Shown here one piece after another: positions 16,691 to 26,000 of a stretch of 64,000 bases of DNA. The notes beneath the pieces are model-generated. The model was not told the origin of the DNA. It made no database searches and saw nothing but the letters and a program-made list of their open reading frames with translations. The position numbers and the translations under genes are program-made. This DNA comes from Arthrobacter sp. FW305-BF8. Its GTDB lineage: Bacteria > Actinomycetota > Actinomycetes > Actinomycetales > Micrococcaceae. Positions within the stretch are counted from its first letter, which is position 1; each line of letters starts with the position of its first letter. The DNA lies in the NCBI RefSeq assembly GCF_021789315.1, contig NZ_CP084561.1, positions 1,984,001 to 2,048,000 of the forward strand, in the 5' to 3' direction.

Positions 16691-17923
16691 GTGGCAGCTC
16701 CGCAGAATTACTTGGCCGTCATCAAGGTCGTCGGCATCGGCGGCGGTGGCGTGAACGCAGTCAACCGCATGATTGAGGTGGGTCTCCGCGGCGTCGAATT
16801 CATAGCAATCAACACCGACGCCCAGGCCCTCCTGATGAGCGATGCCGACGTCAAGCTCGACGTCGGACGGGAACTGACGCGCGGGCTGGGTGCCGGGGCA
16901 AACCCCGAGGTCGGCAAGCAGGCTGCCGAGGACCACGCTGACGAGATCGAGGAAGTCCTCCGCGGTGCCGACATGGTCTTCGTGACCGCAGGTGAAGGCG
17001 GCGGCACCGGAACCGGCGGCGCGCCGGTCGTTGCCCGCATTGCGCGCTCCCTTGGCGCCCTGACCATCGGTGTGGTCACCCGTCCGTTCACCTTCGAAGG
17101 CCGGCGCCGTGCAGGCTCCGCCGAGGCGGGCATCGACGCCCTGCGCGACGAGGTGGACACCCTGATCGTGATCCCCAACGACCGCCTGCTGTCCATCAGC
17201 GACCGCAACGTCTCCGTCCTGGACGCCTTCCGCTCCGCCGACCAGGTCCTGCTGTCCGGCGTGCAGGGCATCACGGACCTCATCACCACGCCCGGCCTGA
17301 TCAACCTTGACTTCGCGGACGTGAAATCAGTCATGCAGGGTGCAGGGTCTGCCCTGATGGGTATCGGCTCCGCGCGCGGCGAGGACCGCGCGGTCAAGGC
17401 AGCAGAGCTCGCCATCGCCTCCCCGCTGCTCGAAGCGTCCATCGACGGCGCCCACGGTGTCCTGCTGTCGATCCAGGGCGGCTCCGACCTCGGACTGTTC
17501 GAGATCAACGAGGCTGCGCGCCTGGTGCAGGAAGTTGCCCACCCCGAGGCCAACATCATCTTCGGTGCGGTCATCGACGACGCCCTGGGCGACGAAGCCC
17601 GCGTCACCGTCATCGCAGCCGGCTTCGATGACGTCAAGGCCACCTCGCCGTCCATGGACCAGTCGCAGCCGCAGGCTGCACCGCAGCGGCCCGCCGTTCC
17701 GGCAGTCGCCCCGCAGAGCCAGCCCTCCGCGGGCAGCCAGCAGGTCCACGTTCAGCCCGTGCACGCCGGTGTCGGCGCGGCAGGCCTCAGCAGCTGGGGC
17801 CAGCAGCGCCCGTCCGCCGTCCCTGCTGACTCGGGTTTCGACGTCGATCTTCCGTCGGTGGTGGAGCCTGACCTGACCGGCAGCCGGTCTGATGACCTGG
17901 ACGTCCCCGATTTCCTGAAGTAG
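16691..17923 (+). CDS. ftsZ: Cell division GTPase FtsZ
   Basis: A 410-residue tubulin homologue that polymerises into the Z-ring. It has GIGGGGVNAVNRM at residues 15-27, the tubulin signature GGGTGTG at 103-109, the synergy loop NLDFAD (205-210, Asp207 and Asp210 for GTP hydrolysis), a Gln/Pro/Ala-rich linker from about 320, and the conserved C-terminal peptide DDLDVPDFLK, which binds partners such as SepF. The start is GTG at 16691. It is preceded by its own candidate promoter and followed by a hairpin, so it can be expressed apart from the upstream mur genes. ftsA is absent, as expected for actinobacteria; SepF is encoded downstream. Confidence 0.97.
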   Translation: MAAPQNYLAVIKVVGIGGGGVNAVNRMIEVGLRGVEFIAINTDAQALLMSDADVKLDVGRELTRGLGAGANPEVGKQAAEDHADEIEEVLRGADMVFVTAGEGGGTGTGGAPVVARIARSLGALTIGVVTRPFTFEGRRRAGSAEAGIDALRDEVDTLIVIPNDRLLSISDRNVSVLDAFRSADQVLLSGVQGITDLITTPGLINLDFADVKSVMQGAGSALMGIGSARGEDRAVKAAELAIASPLLEASIDGAHGVLLSIQGGSDLGLFEINEAARLVQEVAHPEANIIFGAVIDDALGDEARVTVIAAGFDDVKATSPSMDQSQPQAAPQRPAVPAVAPQSQPSAGSQQVHVQPVHAGVGAAGLSSWGQQRPSAVPADSGFDVDLPSVVEPDLTGSRSDDLDVPDFLK

Positions 17924-17929
17924 GAGGAT

Positions 17930-17951
17930 GCCGGGCGGACATCCGCCCGGC
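17930..17951 (+). terminator. Hairpin after ftsZ
   Basis: GCCGGGCGG and CCGCCCGGC form a 9-base perfect stem with loop ACAT, seven bases after the ftsZ stop. No T-run follows, so it may attenuate or stabilise rather than fully terminate before pgeF. Confidence 0.5.
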
Positions 17952-17992
17952 AGCTGACCCTGCTTCCTAACCCTGAGTGCCGGAGTTCCGAA

Positions 17993-18739
17993 TTGTTTTT
18001 GTGGCGTGCTGAAGTGCAGCCTGGCGTGTCCGTGGCGTTCACCGACACGAACGCTGGCAACCTCGCCCTGCATGTGGGCGATGACGCGGCCGCGGTGCTT
18101 CACCGCCGGGCAAGGCTGGAGGACGTCGCCGGTATCTCGCCGCGCAGGTTCCAGTACATGAACCAGGTCCACGGCAACGAAGTGTCCCTCGTAGTTGAAT
18201 CTGGAGCAGCGGTTGAAGCTGGAACAGCCGGTGAAGCTGGCACAGCCGCCGAAGCTGGCCTGCCGGCACCGACTGCGGACGCGCTGGTGTCCCTCGGCGG
18301 CCCGCTTGCGGTGATGGTGGCGGATTGCATTCCGCTGGTCCTCGTGGGTGCAGGGTCTTCCGGGCCTGTACTGTCCGCCGTTCACGCCGGCCGGCCGGGC
18401 CTGTTCTCCGGCGTCATTCCGGCGGCGGTGCAACAAATGCGCGCCTCCGGGGCCACGGACATCCGCGCCTGGCTCGGCCCGTCTGTCTGCGGGAACTGCT
18501 ATGAGGTGCCCGCCGAACTCCGGGACGAGGTTGCCGCCCACCTGCCGTCCGCATGGTCAACCACATCCTGGGGGACGCCGGCGCTCGACCTGCCCGGCGG
18601 CGCCGCCAGCCAGCTCGACGCCCTCGGCGTTCCCATCGAGTACCGGGGGCCCTGCACGCTTGAAAACGAGTCCTTGTTTTCCTACCGCCGCGACTCCCGG
18701 TCCGGCAGATTCGCCGGACTGGTGTGGACCCATGACTGA
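17993..18739 (+). CDS. pgeF: Peptidoglycan editing factor PgeF (DUF152/YfiH)
   Basis: A 248-residue protein of the YfiH/laccase-domain family, whose members act as purine nucleoside phosphorylases or peptidoglycan-editing factors removing wrongly incorporated L-Ser. The metal-site residues are present: His60 (MNQVHGNEV), Cys112 (VADCIPL) and His131 (AVHAGRPG). The TTG start at 17993 is supported by GGAG at 17982-17985, seven bases upstream. Residues ~68-90 are a low-complexity insertion with repeated (V/G/A)EAGTA units, just before the conserved PTADALVS. The gene sits in its usual place after ftsZ, and yggS begins within its last eight bases. Confidence 0.9.
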   Translation: MFLWRAEVQPGVSVAFTDTNAGNLALHVGDDAAAVLHRRARLEDVAGISPRRFQYMNQVHGNEVSLVVESGAAVEAGTAGEAGTAAEAGLPAPTADALVSLGGPLAVMVADCIPLVLVGAGSSGPVLSAVHAGRPGLFSGVIPAAVQQMRASGATDIRAWLGPSVCGNCYEVPAELRDEVAAHLPSAWSTTSWGTPALDLPGGAASQLDALGVPIEYRGPCTLENESLFSYRRDSRSGRFAGLVWTHD

Positions 18740-19505
18740 CAGCCCGGAACCCCGGAATGCCCAGACAACACAGGATGCCCGGACACTACAGGATGCCCGG
18801 ACAGTGCAGCTGGGCGAGCGCCTTGACGCTGTCCGGCAGCGCATCAGCCGAGCCGCCGCGGCGACAGGCCGCGGGAACAACCCGCCGAGCCTCATAGTGA
18901 TCAGCAAATTCCACCCGGTCGAGGACGTCCGCCGGCTGGCAGCGCTTGGTGTCAGGGATTTTGGCGAGAACCGGGACCAGGAGGCGTCGGCAAAAGCCGA
19001 AGAACTCCAGGCCCTGGACCTCACCTGGCACTTCGTGGGCCAGCTCCAAAGCAAGAAGTCCAAGACGGTGGTCCGCTACGCCTCGGCCGTGCACTCGGTG
19101 GACCGTTCCCAGCTCGTGACGGCCCTGGAGCGGGCCATGGCCGGCCAGCAGGAACTGACCGGACGCGGCGACCTGGACTGTTTCATTCAGGTGGGCCTGG
19201 ACGACGACGCCGGTGCGCACCGCGGCGGGGCCACCCCCGCCGAAGTGCCGCAGCTGGCTGAACAGCTCGAAGCCGCGGGCGGTCTCCGCCTCGCAGGTGT
19301 TATGGCGGTGGCGCCGCTCGGGGCGGATCCGGAGCGGGCCTTTGAAAAACTGCTGGGCATTTCAACCGGCCTGCAGCAGGATTTCCCCGGCGCCACGGGG
19401 ATTTCCGCCGGCATGAGCCAGGACCTGGAAGCAGCCGTCCGATTCGGTGCGACACACCTCCGAATTGGCTCAGATATTCTCGGTTCCCGCCCGGCCGTGC
19501 GGTAG
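18732..19505 (+). CDS. PLP-binding protein YggS/PLPBP family
   Basis: A 257-residue protein of the YggS/PROSC family, a single-domain alanine-racemase fold that binds pyridoxal 5'-phosphate and takes part in PLP homeostasis without known catalysis. Typical segments are LIVISKFHP with the PLP lysine, DFGENRDQEASAKAEEL, WHFVGQLQSKK, the FIQVGLDDDAG strand, and GMSQDLEAAVRFGATHLRIG at the end. The N-terminus carries a short duplicated stretch (TQDARTLQDARTVQ). ATG at 18732 overlaps the pgeF stop by eight bases. It is typical of the segment between ftsZ and sepF in actinobacteria. Confidence 0.92.
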   Translation: MTDSPEPRNAQTTQDARTLQDARTVQLGERLDAVRQRISRAAAATGRGNNPPSLIVISKFHPVEDVRRLAALGVRDFGENRDQEASAKAEELQALDLTWHFVGQLQSKKSKTVVRYASAVHSVDRSQLVTALERAMAGQQELTGRGDLDCFIQVGLDDDAGAHRGGATPAEVPQLAEQLEAAGGLRLAGVMAVAPLGADPERAFEKLLGISTGLQQDFPGATGISAGMSQDLEAAVRFGATHLRIGSDILGSRPAVR

Positions 19506-19594
19506 CGTCTGTCGTATTGGAACTGAATGGCGGGGATTCCAATGCTGTCTTGACCTTTGGGCGGCCCGCTTCCGGACACGATTAGGAGTCGACC

Positions 19595-20125
19595 ATGGCT
19601 GGCGCTCTGCGCAAGACAATGATCTATCTTGGGCTCGCCGACGGCGATGAACACTACGAGTCTGAGCTTTCCACCCAGCAAAAGGACGAGGACAACTCAA
19701 TGGAGCATGACCGTGAAGAGCGCCGCGCGCCGGCGCCGCTCCGAGAGGTCACCCGTGAAGTGCCACCAGCTGCCGAAGAGGAATACCGCGCACCCGTGAC
19801 ACCCATTAAGCGTGCGGCATCGAGCCGTGAAGAGACCACCGGACTGCGGCAGATCACCACGATCCACCCGCGTTCTTACAACGACGCCAAGCTCATCGGC
19901 GAAAGCTTCCGTGACGGTATCCCCGTCATCATGAACGTAACGGACATGGGGGAGTCGGACGCGAAGCGGCTTGTCGACTTTTCCGCCGGCCTCGTCTTCG
20001 GTCTGCGCGGAAGCATCGAGCGCGTGACAAACAAGGTCTTCCTGCTGTCGCCGTCGTACGTTGAAGTCATCGGAGATGACAAGAAAGCCAGCGAGGCCAC
20101 GGCCAGCTTCTTCAACCAAAGCTAA
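19595..20125 (+). CDS. sepF: Cell division protein SepF
   Basis: A 176-residue protein with the N-terminal membrane-targeting helix MAGALRKTMIYLGLAD, a charged linker (about 20-85), and the SepF core from ITTIHPRSYNDAKLIGESFR to FLLSPSYVEVIGDD. In bacteria lacking FtsA, SepF tethers FtsZ to the membrane by binding the FtsZ C-terminal peptide. TTAGGAG precedes the ATG at 19595. The 89-base gap after yggS contains TTGACC (about 19550), which may be part of a promoter. A strong hairpin follows the gene. Confidence 0.95.
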   Translation: MAGALRKTMIYLGLADGDEHYESELSTQQKDEDNSMEHDREERRAPAPLREVTREVPPAAEEEYRAPVTPIKRAASSREETTGLRQITTIHPRSYNDAKLIGESFRDGIPVIMNVTDMGESDAKRLVDFSAGLVFGLRGSIERVTNKVFLLSPSYVEVIGDDKKASEATASFFNQS

Positions 20126-20136
20126 AAACGGCGCTC

Positions 20137-20172
20137 CGGATGCCAGGCAGGGACGCACCTGCCTGGCATCCG
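20137..20172 (+). terminator. Hairpin terminator after sepF
   Basis: CGGATGCCAGGCAGG (20137-20151) pairs perfectly over 15 bases with CCTGCCTGGCATCCG (20158-20172), with a six-base loop. No long T-run follows. It lies 12 bases after the sepF stop. Confidence 0.65.
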
Positions 20173-20272
20173 TGCTGAAATAGGGGATCAGCATAATCTG
20201 GCAGGAATCCCCTGGCCGGTATCCCAGGGCACCGTGGTGCCCGCGATGAACATGGAGACAATGGGTTAGCTC

Positions 20273-20560
20273 ATGGGAATACTATTCGGGCTCGTCTATA
20301 TCGTCCTGCTGTTCATTTTCGTCGCTTTGATTGTCCGCCTCGTCTTTGACTGGGTTCAGATGTTCGCGCGGGAATGGCGTCCGCGCGGGGTAGCATTGGT
20401 GGCGGCTCATGCGGTCTACTCGGTGACCGATCCGCCACTGAAGGTTCTTCGGCGCCTTATCCCGCCGCTGCGGCTGGGCGGCGTCTCACTGGACCTCGGG
20501 TTTCTGGTGCTGTTCATCGGCCTGAGCATTGCCATGGCGATCACCAAGTCATTTGCATAA
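20273..20560 (+). CDS. YggT family membrane protein
   Basis: A 95-residue protein with two hydrophobic segments (residues ~3-23 and ~70-92) flanking a conserved loop containing DPPLKVLRRLIPPLRLGGVSLDL, the hallmark of YggT proteins. YggT members sit between sepF and divIVA in most actinobacterial and Gram-positive clusters and are linked to osmotic tolerance or division; the biochemical role is unknown. A promoter-like CATAAT lies at about 20192. Confidence 0.88.
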   Translation: MGILFGLVYIVLLFIFVALIVRLVFDWVQMFAREWRPRGVALVAAHAVYSVTDPPLKVLRRLIPPLRLGGVSLDLGFLVLFIGLSIAMAITKSFA

Positions 20561-20642
20561 CTTCATATCAGCTTGCCGCGCCGGAACCGATCCGCATGGA
20601 TGCTGCTCCAGCGCAGAAAGCCTTTTCTTTGACGCCACGGTG

Positions 20643-20670
20643 TTGAATTAGAGGAACCAGACCATATTTA
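20643..20670 (+). promoter_or_regulatory. Possible wag31 promoter
   Basis: TTGAAT (20643-20648) and TATTTA (20665-20670) are 16 bases apart in the 170-base gap before wag31, giving a leader of ~50 bases. TTGACG occurs at 20629 and 20683 but lacks good -10 partners. This is a weak call from pattern alone. Confidence 0.3.
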
Positions 20671-20730
20671 GGTACCGTAGTTTTGACGGCCGGAAGGCCT
20701 CCTGACGAACTAGACCAACGAGGTGACCAG

Positions 20731-21426
20731 ATGGCTTTGACGCCAGAAGACGTTGTCAACAAGCGCTTTCAGCCGACCAAGTTCCGCGAAGGCTATGACC
20801 AGGACGAAGTTGACGACTTCCTGGACGAGATCGTCGTCGAACTGCGGCGCCTGAACCAGGAGAACGAAGAACTTCGCAAGAAGCTCGCCGAAGGCGGCTC
20901 CGGATCGCCGGCTGCCACCTCCGCCGTCCCCCCTGTTGTTGAGAAGGTCCCCGCGCCGTCCAAGTCCGAAAAGGACGAAGCCCGCGCGAAGGCCGAAGCT
21001 GAAGCCAAGGCCGCCGAAGCTGCCAAGAAGAAGGCAGCCGAGCAGGCAGCCCCCGTTGCAGCCCCGGCACCCGCCGTCACCAGCAGCAACGTCTCCGAGT
21101 CCGCTGCCGGCCTGCTGGCCATGGCGCAGCAGATGCACGACCGTCACGTGTCCGAGGGCCAGCAGCAGCGCGACAAGATCATCGCTGAAGCACAGATCGA
21201 AGCCAGCAGCCTGGTCAACGACGCGCAGGAGAAGTCCCGCAAGATCCTTGGCGCCCTCGAACAGCAGCGTTCCGTTCTCGAGCGCAAGGTGGAGCAGCTC
21301 CGCGGCTTCGAACGCGACTACCGTTCACGCCTGAAGGCCTACATCGAGGGCCAGCTGCGCGACCTGGACGCCCGTGGTTCCGTTGCCGCCCCTGAGGTCG
21401 GCGAAAGCAGCAGCGCCGCCGTTTAG
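20731..21426 (+). CDS. wag31: Polar growth scaffold DivIVA/Wag31
   Basis: A 231-residue coiled-coil protein. The N-terminal DivIVA membrane-binding domain reads MALTPEDVVNKRFQ then YDQDEVDDFLDEIVVELRRL; an Ala/Lys/Glu and Pro/Ala-rich linker (about 55-125) separates it from a second coiled coil (MAQQMHDRHVSEGQQQRDKI onward). DivIVA/Wag31 marks negatively curved membrane at poles and septa and directs cell-wall growth in actinobacteria. GAGGTGACCAG precedes the ATG at 20731; upstream in-frame codons lack conservation. A clear terminator follows. Confidence 0.95.
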   Translation: MALTPEDVVNKRFQPTKFREGYDQDEVDDFLDEIVVELRRLNQENEELRKKLAEGGSGSPAATSAVPPVVEKVPAPSKSEKDEARAKAEAEAKAAEAAKKKAAEQAAPVAAPAPAVTSSNVSESAAGLLAMAQQMHDRHVSEGQQQRDKIIAEAQIEASSLVNDAQEKSRKILGALEQQRSVLERKVEQLRGFERDYRSRLKAYIEGQLRDLDARGSVAAPEVGESSSAAV

Positions 21427-21440
21427 CACGTATTCTGAAG

Positions 21441-21475
21441 GCCGGTGGCTGAGGATTCCTCGGCCACCGGCTTTT
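21441..21475 (+). terminator. Rho-independent terminator after wag31
   Basis: GCCGGTGGC (21441-21449) pairs with GCCACCGGC (21463-21471), extended inside by GAGG/CCTC, and is followed by TTTT. It lies 15 bases after the wag31 stop. Confidence 0.75.
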
Positions 21476-21507
21476 GCCATTAACGACGGTTCCCGAATGA
21501 AAGCACC

Positions 21508-22080
21508 ATGACTGACGACCTTGCCGCTGACGCAGCGCATCCAGCCTCATCATCACCGCGGCCCCGGCGCGGCGTCCTGCTGTCCCTGTTCGCGGGGCTG
21601 GCAGTGTTCGCCTACGTCTTCGACCAGCTCACCAAACTGTGGGTGACCAGCACCATGGTGGAGGGTGAACGCATTCCGGTGCTGCCCCCGCTGCTGCACT
21701 GGTACTACATCCGGAACTCCGGCGCGGCCTTCTCCATCGGCGAGAATGTGACCTGGGTGTTCACGATCATCATGGTGGTGGTCGCCGCCGCCATCCTGTT
21801 CCAGCTGCGCAAGCTCGGATCCGCGTGGTGGGCACTGGCGCTGGGCCTGCTGTTCGGCGGCGCCCTGGGAAACCTGACGGACCGGCTGTTCCGTGATCCG
21901 TCATTCGGAATGGGGCACGTGGTGGACTTCATCCAGCTGCCCAACTTTGCGATCTTTAACATCGCCGACTCGGCCGTGGTGTCCTCGGTGGTCATCATCT
22001 GCCTGCTGACCCTGCGGGGGATCGCCCTTGACGGTTCGCACCACAGCGTCGAAAAGCGGGACGGGACCGACAATGTCTGA
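21508..22080 (+). CDS. lspA: Lipoprotein signal peptidase LspA
   Basis: A 190-residue membrane aspartic protease that cleaves prolipoprotein signal peptides after lipidation. Four transmembrane segments are visible. The catalytic aspartates lie in GNLTDR (Asp125) and FNIADSAV (Asp154), and the family motif YYIRNSGAAFSIG is at 66-78. The last eight bases overlap the start of rluD, so the two genes are coupled, a common arrangement. Confidence 0.96.
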   Translation: MTDDLAADAAHPASSSPRPRRGVLLSLFAGLAVFAYVFDQLTKLWVTSTMVEGERIPVLPPLLHWYYIRNSGAAFSIGENVTWVFTIIMVVVAAAILFQLRKLGSAWWALALGLLFGGALGNLTDRLFRDPSFGMGHVVDFIQLPNFAIFNIADSAVVSSVVIICLLTLRGIALDGSHHSVEKRDGTDNV

Positions 22081-22999
22081 GCGCGTGGTGGTCCCCGAGG
22101 AGCTGGACGGGGCCCGCGTGGACGCTGGCCTGGCCAAGCTGATGGGCATGTCCCGCTCGTCCGCCGCGGCGCTGATAGCCGAAGGCAACGTGGTCAGCGG
22201 CGGCAAACCGGTGGGGAAGTCCGCCAAGCTCGCGTCCGGCACCGTGCTGGACGTGACGGTCCCCGAGCGCCGGGATCCCCTTGAAGTCGTGGAGGAAGTT
22301 GTGGAAGGCCTGAAGATCCTGCTGGATGACGACGACTTTGTGGTGGTCGACAAGCCGGTAGGGGTCGCGGCACACCCGTCCCCGGGCTGGGTAGGACCCA
22401 CCGTCGTCGGCGGACTGGCCGGGGCCGGCTACCGCATTTCCACGTCGGGCTCCGCCGAGCGTGCCGGCATCGTCCACCGCCTCGACGTCGGGACCTCGGG
22501 GGTCATGGTGGTGGCCAAGACAGAACCCGCCTACACCGCCCTCAAGCGGGCCTTCAAGGAACGCACCGTGGACAAGGTCTACCACGCCGTGGTCCAGGGC
22601 CTGCCGGATCCCCTGCAGGGCACCATCGACGCCCCGATCGGTCGCCATCCCGGCCACGACTGGCGCTTCGCCGTCATCGAGGACGGCCGGCCGTCGGTGA
22701 CGCACTACGAGGTCCTCGAGGCGTTCGGCAAGGCCACCCTGGTGGAGGTGCACCTGGAAACCGGCAGGACCCACCAGATCAGGGTCCATTTCGCCGCGCT
22801 CCGCCATCCGTGTGCCGGTGACCTCACCTACGGGGCCGACCCGCGGCTCGCCGCTACCCTCGGGCTCACCCGGCAGTGGCTGCACGCCCGTGAACTGGGC
22901 TTTGACCACCCGCGTACCGGGGAACGGGTCACCGTGACCAGCGAGTACCCCGAGGACCTCGCCTACGCCCTGGAAGTCCTGGGCACCGGCAAGGCCTGA
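22073..22999 (+). CDS. rluD: RluA/RluD-family 23S rRNA pseudouridine synthase
   Basis: A 308-residue protein with an N-terminal S4 RNA-binding domain (ARVDAGLAKLMGMSRSSAAALIAEG, about residues 14-38, here spanning more than one motif) and the RluA catalytic domain with VVDKPVGVAAHP and GIVHRLDVGTSG, where Asp138 is the catalytic residue. It converts uridines of large-subunit rRNA to pseudouridine; the exact target position cannot be read from sequence. ATG at 22073 overlaps lspA. The frame extends 15 codons upstream inside lspA, without support. Confidence 0.9.
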   Translation: MSERVVVPEELDGARVDAGLAKLMGMSRSSAAALIAEGNVVSGGKPVGKSAKLASGTVLDVTVPERRDPLEVVEEVVEGLKILLDDDDFVVVDKPVGVAAHPSPGWVGPTVVGGLAGAGYRISTSGSAERAGIVHRLDVGTSGVMVVAKTEPAYTALKRAFKERTVDKVYHAVVQGLPDPLQGTIDAPIGRHPGHDWRFAVIEDGRPSVTHYEVLEAFGKATLVEVHLETGRTHQIRVHFAALRHPCAGDLTYGADPRLAATLGLTRQWLHARELGFDHPRTGERVTVTSEYPEDLAYALEVLGTGKA

Positions 23000-23039
23000 G
23001 CCTGCGGCACGCCGGCACTGATTGTCAGAGGGTCGGCAC

Positions 23040-23045
23040 TAGAAT
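23040..23045 (+). promoter_or_regulatory. -10 element of a leaderless dnaE mRNA
   Basis: TAGAAT lies six bases before the dnaE GTG at 23052, and no Shine-Dalgarno sequence is present. Transcription would begin at or within a base of the start codon. The -35 region is not obvious. Confidence 0.6.
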
Positions 23046-23051
23046 GGTCCG

Positions 23052-26000
23052 GTGACTTCCAGCAATGACTCGTTCGTACATCTCCACACCCACACCGAGT
23101 ACTCGATGCTGGACGGCGCCGCCAGGCTCGGTGAGCTGTTCGAGGAAACCGAGCGGCTCGGCATGCCTGCCCTGGCGACCACCGACCACGGCTACCTCTT
23201 CGGCGCCTTCGACTTCTGGCGGAAGGCCACCGACAAGGGCATCAAACCCATCATCGGCGTCGAAGCGTATGTGACTCCCGGGACTGCGCGCGGCGACAAG
23301 GGCCGGGTCCGCTGGGGCGACGAGAGCCAGCGCAAGGACGACGTCTCCGGTGGTGGCTCGTACACCCACATGACCCTGCTGAGCTACAACAACGTGGGCA
23401 TGCGCAACCTGTTCCGTGCCTCCTCGATCGCCTCCCTGGATTCGGTGTTCGGCAAGTGGCCCCGGCTGGACCGCGAGCTGCTGAACACCTACTCCGAAGG
23501 GCTCATCGCCACCACCGGCTGCCCGTCCGGCGAGGTCCAGACCCGGCTGCGGCTCGGCCAGTACCGCGAGGCCCTGGAAGCCGCTGCGGAATTCCGTGAC
23601 ATCTTTGGTGCGGAGAACTACTTCTGCGAACTCATGGACCACGGCCTGGACATTGAACGCCGCGTCACCGGCGATCTCCTGCGGCTGGCCAAGGACCTGA
23701 ACCTCCCGCTCGTTGCCACCAACGACCTTCACTACACGCATGAACACGACGCCAAGGCGCACGAGGCCCTGCTGGCGATCCAGTCCGGCTCGACGCTGCT
23801 CGAGCCCACCTACGACAACGGCGGTTCCCGTTTCGCGTTCTCCGGAAGCGGCTACTACCTGAAGTCGCCGCAGGAAATGCGCGAGCTGTTCCGCGACCAC
23901 CCCGAGGCGTGCGACAACACGCTGCTGATCGCCGAGCGGTGCGAGGTGTCCTTCAACACAGGCGCCAATTACATGCCCCGGTTCCCTTGCCCCGAGGGCG
24001 AGGACGAAACCTCCTGGCTCGTCAAGGAGGTCGACAAGGGACTCCACTACCGCTACCCCCAGGGCATTCCGGACAAGGTCCGCAAGCAGGCTGACTACGA
24101 GCTGGAAGTCATCACCTCGATGGGCTTCCCCGGCTACTTCCTCGTCGTGGCCGACTTCATCAACTGGGCCAAGAACAACGGCATCCGCGTCGGTCCCGGA
24201 CGTGGCTCGGGCGCCGGCTCCATGGTGGCCTACGCCATGCGCATCACCGACCTTGATCCGCTTCACCACGGCCTGATCTTCGAGCGCTTCCTCAACCCGG
24301 ACCGCGTTTCCATGCCTGACTTCGACGTCGACTTCGATGACCGGCGACGCTCCGAGGTCATCGACTACGTGACGCGCAAGTACGGTGACGAGCGCGTGGC
24401 CATGATCGTCACCTACGGCACCATCAAGACCAAGCAGGCGCTGAAGGACTCCTCCCGCGTGCTCGGGTATCCGTTCAGCATGGGCGAGCAGCTGACCAAG
24501 GCACTGCCGCCTGCGGTGATGGCGAAGGACATCCCGCTGGCCGACATCCAGAACAAGGATGCCAAGCGCTACAGCGAGGCGGGGGACTTCCGGCAGCTGA
24601 TCAGCACGGATCCCGAGGCCGCCAAGGTTTTCGAGACCGCACTTGGCATTGAGGGCCTTAAGCGGCAGTGGGGCGTGCACGCGGCCGGCGTGATCATGTC
24701 CTCGGACCCCATCATCGACGTCATTCCGATCATGCGCCGTTTCCAGGACGGCCAGGTCATTACGCAGTTCGACTATCCGACGTCCGAAGGCCTCGGCCTG
24801 ATCAAGATGGACTTCCTGGGCCTGCGAAACCTGACGATCATCTCGGACGCCCTGGAAAACATCAAGATGAACCGCGGCGTCGACCTGGACCTTGAAACGC
24901 TGGAGCTGGATGACGCGGCGTCCTATGAGCTGCTGGCCCGCGGCGACACGCTGGGCGTGTTCCAGCTCGACGGCGGTCCCATGCGATCCCTGCTCAAACT
25001 CATGAAGCCTGACAACTTCGAAGACATCTCCGCCGTCCTGGCGCTGTACCGGCCGGGACCGATGGGCGCCAACGCGCACACCGACTACGCCCTGCGCAAG
25101 AACAAGATCCAGGAGGTCATCCCGATCCACCCGGAGCTCGAGGAACCGCTGAAGGAGATCCTGGGCGGGACGTTCGGCCTGATCGTGTACCAGGAACAGG
25201 TCATGGCCGTGGCGCAGAAGCTGGCCGGCTATTCGCTGGGCCAGGCAGACATCCTGCGCCGCGCCATGGGCAAGAAGAAGAAGTCTGAGCTGGACAAGCA
25301 GTTCGCCGGCTTCTCGCAGGGCATGCAGGACAACGGCTACTCCATGGAGGCCGTCAAGACCCTGTGGGACATCCTGCTGCCCTTCTCCGACTACGCCTTC
25401 AACAAGGCCCACTCGGCGGCGTACGGCGTGATTTCCTACTGGACGGCGTACTTGAAGGCGCACTATGCGCCGGAGTACATGGCCGCCCTCCTGACCTCGG
25501 TTGGCGACGACAAGGACAAGTCGGCGATCTACCTCAACGAATGCCGGCGCATGGGCATCACCGTACTGCCGCCGGACGTCAACGAGTCGGCGCTGAACTT
25601 CACCCCGGTCGGCAATGACATCCGCTTCGGCATGGGCGCCATCCGCAACGTCGGCGTCAACGCAGTCGAGGCCATGGTGGCGGCCCGCGCGAGCGAGGGC
25701 GCGTACACCTCGTTCAAGGATTACCTCATGAAGGTGCCCGCCGTGGTGTGCAACAAGCGCACCATCGAATCCCTGATCAAGGCCGGAGCCTTCGACTCGC
25801 TGGGCCACCACCGCCGCGCCCTAGCCATGATCCACGAAGAAGCCATCGACTCCGTCATCACCCTTAAGCGAAACGAGGCGATCGGCCAGTTCGATCTCTT
25901 CGCCGGTTTCGATGAGGCCGAGTCCGAAGCGTCGCTCAGCATCGAGATTCCCGACCTGCCGGAATGGGAGAAGAAGGACAAGCTCGCGTTCGAGCGGGAC

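Noticed and set aside
23025..25811. 928-codon open frame antisense to dnaE
   Set aside because: Composition is typical of the complementary strand of a high-GC gene; dnaE is conserved over the whole stretch. The same applies to long antisense frames over glnE (35469-38363), murC/ftsQ (13624-15852) and ftsI (3505-4926).
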